A stretch of 8,492 nt of DNA from Desulfobacteraceae bacterium. Lineage in GTDB: Bacteria; Desulfobacterota; Desulfobacteria; Desulfobacterales; BuS5. Every line of letters begins with the position of its first letter. The stretch's first letter is position 1. The stretch is from positions 1 through 8,492 of the forward strand of contig DAOWMW010000049.1 of NCBI GenBank assembly GCA_030642865.1, written 5' to 3'. Positions 1 to 5,972 of the stretch are shown here, one piece after another. Made by a program: the position numbers and the translations under genes. The notes under the pieces were generated by a model. The model was given only the letters and a program-made list of their open reading frames with translations. It ran no database searches and had not been told where the DNA came from.

Positions 1-1578
1 AAAGGTATTAAATTTTGTTGGATCACCGGTTCTTAACCCCATGCGCATTTTGCTTACAGGGTCAAGCCCGTTAAAGAGCGTCATCTCTATGGATTTTACC
101 CCTACACTTGTTATGGGACCGGGATACCTGCGGTGGGGAGCGCCCATTTTTGTAACCGGAGCCGGAGCCATGCATGCCTGATGTATCCACTTGCGGGAAT
201 CCTTAAGATTAAATTTAAACCAGTGCTGCAATCCCCCTATGCATATGGGATCGTTTCTCAACGATGGGTACCCCAAACCATGTTTTATACATTCAAAAAC
301 CTGTTTCAATGTCTCAGGACGAACATTAGGATGATATCTGAATCCAATACTGGGGTCACATGTTCGCGCAAGACGGGCTGCCTCCAGGTGACAGTCTGTG
401 AGGTCATTACACGCGTCATTTCCATCTTCATCAACGCCGCCTAATGTCCAAACATACACAATCCCCCCCTGACCACTTTCACGGCCTAACCTGAATACGA
501 TATTCTGGGTTTCATAGCACCGCATCCGTAACTCCGCACAATACTCCACAGCTTCCTCACGGGTCATATTTTTTTCATCTATTACATCCTTTTTATAATA
601 TTTCCACTGGGTATAATCATACCGGCAGGGCCACGCCCCGGGACTCCCCCATTCAAACCTGTACGCAATACTCATGAAATGATCAAACTGGATAACTTCC
701 CAGAAATGCTCAGGTGGCCGGCCAGGTACTTTCTCACAGGTTTCAGCCATTCGCAAAAGTTCTTCTTTCCTGGTTGTATCGGTGGTAAAATTTTCAGCGA
801 TAATCCTGGCAAGTCGTGCATGGCGTTTTGTCCATTTGAGCACCCCCTCAAGAGAAGTTTTCATCCCTTTCCACTGATCAATTTTCGGCAAAAGTTCAAA
901 AGCTTCCACGCCGTCAGGGGCTCCTTCGTGGAGTTTTTTATGGGCAGATGCAAGCCTTTCCTCAATATCCCTGATAATTCCCTCAAGTCCTCCTTTATAC
1001 AGCCATTCCGGTTGAAGGGTAACATAATCAAAATTAGACAAAGCTCTGTTTCCCCACAGGGTCATACCCATGGTACTTACCATCCGTTCTTTACTGGTTA
1101 AATATTTTTCAGACTTTGCAAGGAGGCTTCTCGGTTTCCAGTAATTGAGAGCTTCTTTTAACCATGGACGGTCATCTTCAGGTATATATCCTGCCCGATC
1201 ATTGAATATATCTTCATTCCCCATATAAGAAGCCCATGGAATCCACTGAATTTTATGGGGGGCAGAACCATTGTACCCGACGACCCTTGAGTGATCTAAT
1301 ATGAATATGGGTATTTTTTCAAAAACCGTATTTAAAGCCCTTGCCTTGGTAAGTACCCATGGCTCCATGGGGTCTGCTTCTTTAAACACCCTGGTTGCCC
1401 AATAAATCAGTTCTGTATCTGCTTTAACCCCGGGCAAATAAGCCGAGCCCTTAGTGGCCTTTGACCAGATGGCCTTTCTCAAATAATCAATACGGGGTGA
1501 CCTTGCTTTTTCTGCCCAGTTCCAGTATTCGCCTTTATCAAGAAGTTTTTGCTGTTCTTTTTCTGATGCTACAGACAT
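1..1578 (-). CDS. Fumarate-adding glycyl-radical enzyme, alpha subunit (BssA/AssA-like), 3' end beyond window
   Basis: I translated 526 open codons from ATG at 1578 to the left edge; the C-terminal third with the glycyl-radical loop lies outside. Family signs: N-terminal RSPRIDYLRKAIWSKA, then GSAPHK, WTLGGVDEDG and GLGYPSLRND, and a thiyl-radical loop reading QACMAPAPVTK with Cys469 as the likely catalytic cysteine. An arginine lies exactly 15 residues later (Arg484), the spacing of Cys493 and fumarate-contacting Arg508 in benzylsuccinate synthase. The known family reaction is radical addition of a hydrocarbon to fumarate in the cytoplasm of anaerobes; the substrate here is unknown. The start is supported by AAGGAGG four bases upstream. 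It is divergent to, and clearly paralogous with, the enzyme at 3145-5643. The second cysteine of the loop (Cys476 in the paralogue) is alanine here (Ala473). A decayed copy of its 5' end lies directly upstream. Confidence 0.88.
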   Translation of the reverse strand, partial: MSVASEKEQQKLLDKGEYWNWAEKARSPRIDYLRKAIWSKATKGSAYLPGVKADTELIYWATRVFKEADPMEPWVLTKARALNTVFEKIPIFILDHSRVVGYNGSAPHKIQWIPWASYMGNEDIFNDRAGYIPEDDRPWLKEALNYWKPRSLLAKSEKYLTSKERMVSTMGMTLWGNRALSNFDYVTLQPEWLYKGGLEGIIRDIEERLASAHKKLHEGAPDGVEAFELLPKIDQWKGMKTSLEGVLKWTKRHARLARIIAENFTTDTTRKEELLRMAETCEKVPGRPPEHFWEVIQFDHFMSIAYRFEWGSPGAWPCRYDYTQWKYYKKDVIDEKNMTREEAVEYCAELRMRCYETQNIVFRLGRESGQGGIVYVWTLGGVDEDGNDACNDLTDCHLEAARLARTCDPSIGFRYHPNVRPETLKQVFECIKHGLGYPSLRNDPICIGGLQHWFKFNLKDSRKWIHQACMAPAPVTKMGAPHRRYPGPITSVGVKSIEMTLFNGLDPVSKMRMGLRTGDPTKFNTF

Positions 1579-1582
1579 TTTT

Positions 1583-1589
1583 CCTCCTT
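1583..1589 (-). promoter_or_regulatory. Ribosome binding site of the minus-strand glycyl-radical enzyme
   Basis: The minus strand reads AAGGAGG followed by AAAA and ATG. It is a near-perfect Shine-Dalgarno sequence, with a slightly short spacing of four bases. It fixes the start at 1578. Confidence 0.85.
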
Positions 1590-1652
1590 AAGTATAATAA
1601 ACTGTTTCGTGAACTGTATTTAAAAAAAAATCTTCCCTCACGTCATAAACCT

Positions 1653-1793
1653 TTAAAATATCCATTCACCTCTCCCATTGGAAACAACACCGACCTTGCT
1701 TGCACCGGTTACACAGGCAGCAATATTTTCAGAAAGAATCGTCCATGGATTCCCTCTGGAGTTTTTGCATTCCCAGGATATTTCAGCAATATC
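1653..1793 (-). other. Unidentified 46-codon open stretch without a start codon
   Basis: On the minus strand, between the pseudogene and the intact glycyl-radical gene, one frame is open from a stop near 1816 to TAA at 1653-1655. From 1793 it reads DIAEISWECKNSRGNPW, continues through VTGASKVGVVSNGRG and ends in EWIF. The composition is protein-like, but there is no ATG or Shine-Dalgarno, and I do not recognise a family. It begins where similarity to the glycyl-radical gene stops, so it may be the remnant of another gene joined to the pseudogene by deletion. It could equally be chance. Confidence 0.25.
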
Positions 1794-1796
1794 CTT

Positions 1797-1962
1797 TAAA
1801 TCAACTCTGTATCCACCTTAACCCCAGGCAAACAGGCCGAGCCTTCTTGGTGGCCTTTGACCCGTAAATAATCCATCCGTGGGGATCTTGCTTTTTCTGC
1901 CCGGTTCTAATATTTGCCTTTTTCCAAAAGCTCCTGATGTTTTTCTCTGATGCCATGGACAT
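1797..1962 (-). pseudogene. Decayed 5' fragment of a fumarate-adding glycyl-radical enzyme gene
   Basis: Read on the minus strand, this segment aligns along its whole length with the first ~60 codons of the intact gene starting at 1578. Pieces in successive frames give MSMASEK, then HQELLEKGKY, a TAG stop, NRAEKARSPRMDYL, then EGSACLPGVKVDTELI. The intact gene has MSVASEK, QQKLLDKGEYW, NWAEKARSPRIDYL and KGSAYLPGVKADTELI. The lesions are a 1-base loss after the seventh codon, a TGG-to-TAG nonsense change, an ~11-base deletion after DYL and a 2-base insertion. Exact shared runs include GGGCAGAAAAAGCAAG and GGTCAAAGGCCAC. A Shine-Dalgarno-like GGAAGGAAG still precedes the start. Similarity stops abruptly after ~1797. 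It is closer to the minus-strand copy than to the plus-strand one. It cannot encode a functional enzyme. Confidence 0.85.
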
Positions 1963-2181
1963 TCTTCCTTCCTCTGGCTTTGTGACCAGCCCCATCGATA
2001 ACTTTTCTTGAAAAGCCATAATTTATAACCATAACGGCATGAAAGAATAATATTATGTTATGATATTTAAATCTAAAAAAAACTCCCTGAAAACTTATTG
2101 ATAATAACATCAACTTTATTTTGTTATAAAATTAAAAAAAAAGGGGGGAGGGTGAGTAAAACATATAGTGAATAAATACTT

Positions 2182-2240
2182 TTTATATAAAAAACCATTT
2201 ATTATCTTTAGTCAAGGTAAAAAATGGTTTTTTATATAAA
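2182..2240. repeat. Perfect 19-bp inverted repeat (long AT-rich hairpin)
   Basis: TTTATATAAAAAACCATTT at 2182-2200 is exactly the reverse complement of 2222-2240, with a 21-base loop in which a further 3 bp can pair (2202-2204 with 2218-2220). No gene end lies next to it on either strand, so an ordinary terminator role is not obvious. It could insulate the two divergent units, or be the remnant of a small inverted-repeat element. Confidence 0.8.
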
Positions 2241-2349
2241 TAATAAATTTCAAATATTTTTATTTTTGACTACTGACTTATGCTGGCGACCATGAAATAA
2301 ATGACAAAAGAGAAGAATATATCATGTAAAGGCATAAACCATACAAAAG

Positions 2350-2369
2350 CTACCATTATAAAATGGTAG
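2350..2369. repeat. 20-bp palindrome with AATGGT half-sites
   Basis: CTACCATT, a 4-base centre ATAA, then AATGGTAG form a perfect 8-bp dyad. The same ACCATT/AATGGT core occurs in the arms of the hairpin at 2182-2240, so it may be a regulator site or part of related repeat debris. It lies in the gene-free spacer more than 400 bases from the predicted promoter. Confidence 0.5.
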
Positions 2370-2505
2370 TAATAACATATTTTATTATTACAAATAATGC
2401 AATTATTGAAAATATAAGTGGCGATAAAAAAATATAAAAACAAACTTTCTTAACTTTTTATTAGGCATTTTATCTTATTTTCACGATATAGTCTTTAATG
2501 CGCAG

Positions 2506-2754
2506 GAAAACTATAATTTTTTTCAGGTCAGGAAAAAAAACAGTAACCACTCATCTGGATAGGCAAAAGGCTGGAAACTATTAGGAAAAGCGGGGAGATT
2601 GCAGAGCTTAAAGCTGTGTTTGATGTAAAACCAGCAGCTTCTCTGCCAAAACGCCACGATTGTGTTTTTTTGGTACCTTTGCTCTTCAGTTTGACTACAC
2701 TAGGTGAGCAGTTACAATTTTTTTCTATAATTTGAACAAAAAATTATAGTTTTC
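2506..2754. mobile_element. MITE-like element with long imperfect terminal inverted repeats
   Basis: The ends 2506-2558 and 2700-2754 are inverted copies. GAAAACTATAATTTTTT (2506-2522) is the exact complement of 2738-2754. Further in, GTAACCACTCATCTGG (2543-2558) matches the complement of 2700-2715 at 12 of 16 positions, and A-rich runs in between also correspond. The interior carries a 12-bp bulged stem (2601-2606 with 2641-2646, and 2611-2616 with 2635-2640) followed by a T-run. There is no transposase. The total of ~249 bp and the paired ends fit a non-autonomous transposable element or its relic. I see no clear target-site duplication. The GTAA inner tips recall IS66-type ends, but that link is only a suspicion. 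Confidence 0.5.
2725..2749. repeat. 9-bp hairpin inside the right end of the inverted-repeat element
   Basis: CTATAATTT (2725-2733) and AAATTATAG (2741-2749) are perfect complements around a 7-base loop, followed by a short T-run. It arises because the right arm of the element carries a second inverted copy of the terminal motif. Confidence 0.6.
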
Positions 2755-2765
2755 GTTGAAACAGT

Positions 2766-2806
2766 ATATATATTTTTATTGACACAAAAAATATATATGT
2801 AATAAT
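2766..2806 (+). promoter_or_regulatory. Sigma-70-type promoter embedded in a 12-bp dyad, reading towards the 3145 gene
   Basis: A consensus -35 box TTGACA (2779-2784) is followed after 16 bases by AATAAT (2801-2806), which matches the -10 consensus at five of six positions and has an extended TG element (2798-2799). ATATATATTTTT (2766-2777) and AAAAATATATAT (2787-2798) are perfect complements on either side of the -35 box, so a dimeric regulator or DNA extrusion could control access. The predicted start near 2813 gives a leader of about 330 nt. No sigma-54 (GG/GC) promoter was seen. Confidence 0.6.
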
Positions 2807-2812
2807 GTTAGA

Positions 2813-3144
2813 TGTATTCTTATGTTAGAACAATGTGCTTCACATGGTAATAACTTTGTAACTATTCAGCGACACTGACTCAAATATCACCACAAGCATA
2901 ATCTGATTAAAATGTTGAAATTGTTTAAACGTGTTAGAGACCGTTAAAAAAAAACCCATCAGAGCTGAACCTGATTAATATCATTTCCTGGTATACCATT
3001 AAATAAATTTATATTCACAACAGGTTTTTTCTTTACGACCTCTTTTCAATGTTTTAATCAGACCATACCTGTTATCGCAGATATTGGCTGAACAGGTACA
3101 TAAATTTTTAATTAGTTACTTTACGTTTATTAAGGAAGTGTAAA
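2813..3144 (+). promoter_or_regulatory. Long, potentially structured 5' leader of the plus-strand glycyl-radical enzyme
   Basis: This stretch has no gene but several nested pairings. The outer stem joins TCTGATTAAAATGTTGAAA (2902-2920) to 3044-3062: 17 Watson-Crick pairs plus two G-U pairs that would be mismatches in DNA. Inside it, AAAAAACC (2949-2956) can pair with GGTTTTTT (3023-3030), enclosing ATCAG/CTGAT (2958-2962, 2971-2975) and the palindrome TGGTATACCA (2989-2998). Upstream is a small hairpin, ATGTG-CTT-CACAT (2833-2845); downstream is TACCTGTT/AACAGGTA (3066-3073, 3091-3098). Together these suggest a multi-branched RNA. I do not recognise a known riboswitch class, and no U-tailed terminator follows the fold. 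Confidence 0.4.
3019..3098. promoter_or_regulatory. Three AACAGGT half-sites, two forming an 8-bp dyad
   Basis: AACAGGT occurs at 3019-3025 and 3091-3097, and its complement at 3067-3073. The latter two extend to TACCTGTT-N17-AACAGGTA. They could be DNA half-sites for a regulator immediately upstream of the 3145 gene, or, in RNA, the last hairpin of the leader. The Shine-Dalgarno AAGGAAG (3132-3138) lies downstream and is not covered. Confidence 0.35.
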
Positions 3145-5643
3145 ATGGCAACAGAAGGTAAAACAGCAAAATTACAGGAATATCTGGACAATCGGCAGTA
3201 CTGGTGGTGGGCTGAACAGGCAAGATCACCAAGAACCGACTATTTGAGAAAGGCTATCTGGTCAAAAGCGAGCAAAGGGGCGGCTTATTTGCCTGGTATA
3301 AAGCTTGATGAATATGGTCCCATTATTTTTAGTAAGGTTTTTGATACAGAAGCCGCTAAAGTTGAGCCTTACATTTTGACTTTTGCAAAGGCTCTTGCAA
3401 AAACAAATGACGAAATCCCTGCGTTTATAGTGGATCGAGCAAGGATTGTAGGCTACTGCGGCTCTGCTCCGCATAAAATGTTCTGGTGCCCCAATGGTTC
3501 ATACCAGTTAAATGAAGATTATTTTAATGATAAGGATGACCTCATTGATGAAGACCAGCGTGATAATGTAAAAAAAGCGATCGATATCATGCGTCCTTAC
3601 ACAATGCAGATGATGACAGAACGGGTCTTGAGCAGACGCCAGATGATATTGGCCAGAACCACCCAGACCTTTACCGGCGGGCCCCATCTTGAAACAGCTG
3701 CATACTGTACTTCTCAGTTTAACTATTACAAAAAAGGTTTTAAAGCGATCATCGAAGAAATCGACGAAAACCTGGCCAAAGCTGATGAAGTTCTCTATAA
3801 AGTTGGTGCAAAACCAGAATTTAAAGATGAATATTATTACCTGAAAAGAATCGATAACTGGAAGGCAATGAAAATTACCATTGAGTCTGTTGTACGTTAT
3901 GCAAAACGTCTTTCCAGGCTTTCCAGAATCATAGCCGAAAATTTTGAATCTGACCCTGTGAGAAAACAGGAACTCCTCGATATTTCGGAACGATGTGCCC
4001 ATGTCCCGGAAAACAGTCCAAGAAATTTTGCAGAGGCTCTTCAGTTTGAACACATTCAGACAATGTGCAGAAAACGTGAAAAATCTGATGCATCCTGGCC
4101 CACCCATAATGACTGGTGGTTCTGGGAATGGTATGAACAGGATGTTATCAAAGAAAAAACTATTACAAGGGAAGATGCCCTTGATTATGTTTGTGAATAT
4201 CTTATTCGCGCATTTGAATATGGGAGCTGCAGAAATCGTCAGAGCAGGGAGCTGATGACAGGTGATCCCGGGCCCTATGTATGGACTTTAGGCGGCGTTG
4301 ATGAAAAAGGGGAGATGAAGTATAATGATCTTACCAATCTGATCCTTGAAGCTGCAAGACTTGTCAGGTGCGTATCCCCCACATATGCCTTGAGATACAA
4401 TAAAGAGATGCCTGAAGATGTATTAAAAAACGCTTTTGAGTGTATACGCCACGGACTTGGTTATCCCAACATCAGAAACGACAAAGTCTTGATAGAAGCG
4501 AACAGATTCTGGAGCAACACCCCCATAGAAGAGGCACGGACATGGACGGCTCAGGCATGTATAGTGCCCTGCCCTGAAACCAAACGGGGCGTCATGCCTG
4601 CAAGATATTCTTCCAGCTCTACTTTTGGTTCAAAATGTCTGGAGCTTGCTCTCTGGAACGGATTCAATCCCATCTTCAATATGCAGATTGGCCCGAAGAC
4701 CGGTGATGTAACCAAAATGACCTTTGAAGAATTGCAGGACGCAACGCTGGAACAGTTTAAGGTTATACACTGGGATGCGGCAAAGATCAGAAATATCAGT
4801 CGTGTGGTGGAAGAGACCATAGGAAGGCCACATCTGTCCGCAACCTATGAAGAATGTGTTGAACAGGGATTAAATGCATTTGAAAGGCGGGAATATGGAA
4901 ATAACTGGATTACCACCTTTGTATGGATGGATGCCATGGATGCTCTGGTTGCATTAAAAAAACTTGTTTATGATGAAAAGAAATATACCATAGAACAGGT
5001 TTTGCAGATGCTTAAAGTCAACTGGGAAGGATTTGAAAAAGAGAGGCTTGATTTTGTCAGGGCTCCCAAATGGGGAAATGATGATGACTATGCTGATGAT
5101 TTAATAGTCAAGTTCCATGAAAGGGTTCGCGATGAAGTTTGCCTCCCATGTCAGTGCTGGGGAACCCGTTCCAAGGGAATTCCTTTTGTACCCCAGAATA
5201 TAGCGGCTTATACTGTAGCAGGAGCGCTCCTCGGTGCGCTTCCCAATGGAAGACGCCTTGGGGATACCTGTTATGACGGTGGATGTTCACCCGGAGCCGG
5301 GCTCGACAAAAAAGGTCCCACAGCAGTATTAAACTCTGTTGGAAAACTCAGCCATGAAGATATGTTCAGAGCAATTCTTTTAAACCAGAGACTTTCACCT
5401 GCCCAGCTGGCCGGGGACAAGGGCTTTGCTGTATGGAAGTCTTATATAGAAAGCTGGTGCGATCTTGGAATAAACCATGTACAGTTTAACATGGTCGACA
5501 ATGAGACTCTTTTGGCAGCGCAAAAAGAACCTGAAAGCTACAATGAGCTTGTGGTTCGTGTTGCCGGGTACAGCGCGAATTTTACCTCGTTAAACAAAAA
5601 AACCCAGGATACTATCATAGCTCGAACCATACAGGAAATATAA
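3145..5643 (+). CDS. Fumarate-adding glycyl-radical enzyme, catalytic (alpha) subunit, BssA/AssA/NmsA-like
   Basis: A complete protein of 832 residues, in the usual length range of this family. It has an N-terminal RSPRTDYLRKAIWSKA block (~28-43), GSAPHK, WTLGGVDEKG, and the cysteine loop QACIVPCPETK, in which Cys472 is the likely thiyl-radical residue and Cys476 a second cysteine. Arg487 lies at Cys+15, matching fumarate-binding Arg508 of benzylsuccinate synthase (Cys493). The C-terminal radical loop is RVAGYSANF with Gly808, 24 residues from the end. Known family members add toluene, cresol, methylnaphthalene or alkanes to fumarate; the substrate here cannot be assigned. The radical must be installed by a radical-SAM activase, which is not encoded in the window, nor are the small Fe-S subunits typical of benzylsuccinate synthase. 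The start follows AAGGAAG (3132-3138). It is transcribed alone from a long leader and ended by the terminator at 5655. It is divergent from its paralogue at 1-1578. Confidence 0.93.
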   Translation: MATEGKTAKLQEYLDNRQYWWWAEQARSPRTDYLRKAIWSKASKGAAYLPGIKLDEYGPIIFSKVFDTEAAKVEPYILTFAKALAKTNDEIPAFIVDRARIVGYCGSAPHKMFWCPNGSYQLNEDYFNDKDDLIDEDQRDNVKKAIDIMRPYTMQMMTERVLSRRQMILARTTQTFTGGPHLETAAYCTSQFNYYKKGFKAIIEEIDENLAKADEVLYKVGAKPEFKDEYYYLKRIDNWKAMKITIESVVRYAKRLSRLSRIIAENFESDPVRKQELLDISERCAHVPENSPRNFAEALQFEHIQTMCRKREKSDASWPTHNDWWFWEWYEQDVIKEKTITREDALDYVCEYLIRAFEYGSCRNRQSRELMTGDPGPYVWTLGGVDEKGEMKYNDLTNLILEAARLVRCVSPTYALRYNKEMPEDVLKNAFECIRHGLGYPNIRNDKVLIEANRFWSNTPIEEARTWTAQACIVPCPETKRGVMPARYSSSSTFGSKCLELALWNGFNPIFNMQIGPKTGDVTKMTFEELQDATLEQFKVIHWDAAKIRNISRVVEETIGRPHLSATYEECVEQGLNAFERREYGNNWITTFVWMDAMDALVALKKLVYDEKKYTIEQVLQMLKVNWEGFEKERLDFVRAPKWGNDDDYADDLIVKFHERVRDEVCLPCQCWGTRSKGIPFVPQNIAAYTVAGALLGALPNGRRLGDTCYDGGCSPGAGLDKKGPTAVLNSVGKLSHEDMFRAILLNQRLSPAQLAGDKGFAVWKSYIESWCDLGINHVQFNMVDNETLLAAQKEPESYNELVVRVAGYSANFTSLNKKTQDTIIARTIQEI

Positions 5644-5654
5644 ACATTACACAC

Positions 5655-5694
5655 CAGGGGCCGGGTTGAATTTTTACACGGCCCCTGTTTTTTT
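5655..5694 (+). terminator. Rho-independent terminator of the glycyl-radical enzyme gene
   Basis: CAGGGGCCG (5655-5663) pairs perfectly with CGGCCCCTG (5679-5687) and is followed immediately by seven T. It begins 11 bases after the stop codon. It separates the glycyl-radical gene from the acyl-CoA dehydrogenase genes, which should then have their own promoter. Confidence 0.92.
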
Positions 5695-5972
5695 AATATT
5701 CGCAAGCGGCATCCTTCAAATGAAGAGTAACAGCTTTTGACAGCGGCTACATATAGATCGTCACATCAATAATTTCACGATATTATCAATCGGGAGCAAG
5801 TAGTGTCCGGTTAGAACCTTCCGTATTTTGCTTCTTGCAATTTTTTAACCGGACACTACTGAATCGGGGGATACGATTAGCTTTTTCTCTCCACCCTGAC
5901 ATTGTGGAATTAATTACCCAAAAATCTATAGCTTTTTTTTGATCTTCAACAGTATAGGAGAAATGATTAAAT
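5695..5972. other. Spacer before acyl-CoA dehydrogenase 1
   Basis: No gene is visible on either strand. It holds the inverted-repeat mini-element at 5799-5860. An exact TTGACA (5737-5742) has no -10 box at acceptable spacing. AGGAGA (5956-5961) is the probable Shine-Dalgarno of the next gene, 11 bases before its ATG. A seven-codon mini-frame starts at 5963, one base after this site, and overlaps the real start. Confidence 0.5.
5799..5860. mobile_element. 62-bp MITE-like hairpin with perfect 15-bp inverted ends
   Basis: AGTAGTGTCCGGTTA (5799-5813) and its exact complement (5846-5860) enclose 32 bases, which contain a small TTGC/GCAA stem (5828-5831, 5837-5840). AATCGGG occurs just outside on both sides (5788-5794 and 5862-5868), four bases from the left end and one from the right, so it is only approximately placed as a target duplication. 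There is no coding capacity. It looks like the two ends of an insertion sequence joined after loss of the middle, or a very short non-autonomous element. There is no T-run as expected for a terminator. Confidence 0.6.

Noticed and set aside
133..1101. Plus-strand open frames of 103 and 140 codons
   Set aside because: They lie antisense within the well-supported minus-strand glycyl-radical gene and show low-complexity, non-family sequence.
1801..2113. Two overlapping minus-strand frames of 72 and 68 codons as separate small genes
   Set aside because: Each contains a piece of the same decayed glycyl-radical N-terminus in a different frame, so they are parts of one pseudogene.
2547..2735. 62-codon open stretch containing KSGEIAELKAVFDVKPAA
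   Set aside because: No start codon or Shine-Dalgarno at its beginning, and it lies inside the inverted-repeat element; the apparent protein character is probably chance.
2020..3144. tRNA, CRISPR array or known riboswitch in the long spacer
   Set aside because: No cloverleaf, no regularly spaced direct repeats and no recognisable riboswitch core were seen; only the inverted repeats described.
3508..4107. 199-codon minus-strand open frame
   Set aside because: Antisense shadow of the complete glycyl-radical gene; rich in Phe, Ile and Cys as expected from reversed coding sequence, with no recognisable domain.
5737..5765. TTGACA as a promoter for acyl-CoA dehydrogenase 1
   Set aside because: The bases 16-18 positions downstream do not resemble a -10 box, and the TATAGAT nearby is only about nine bases away.
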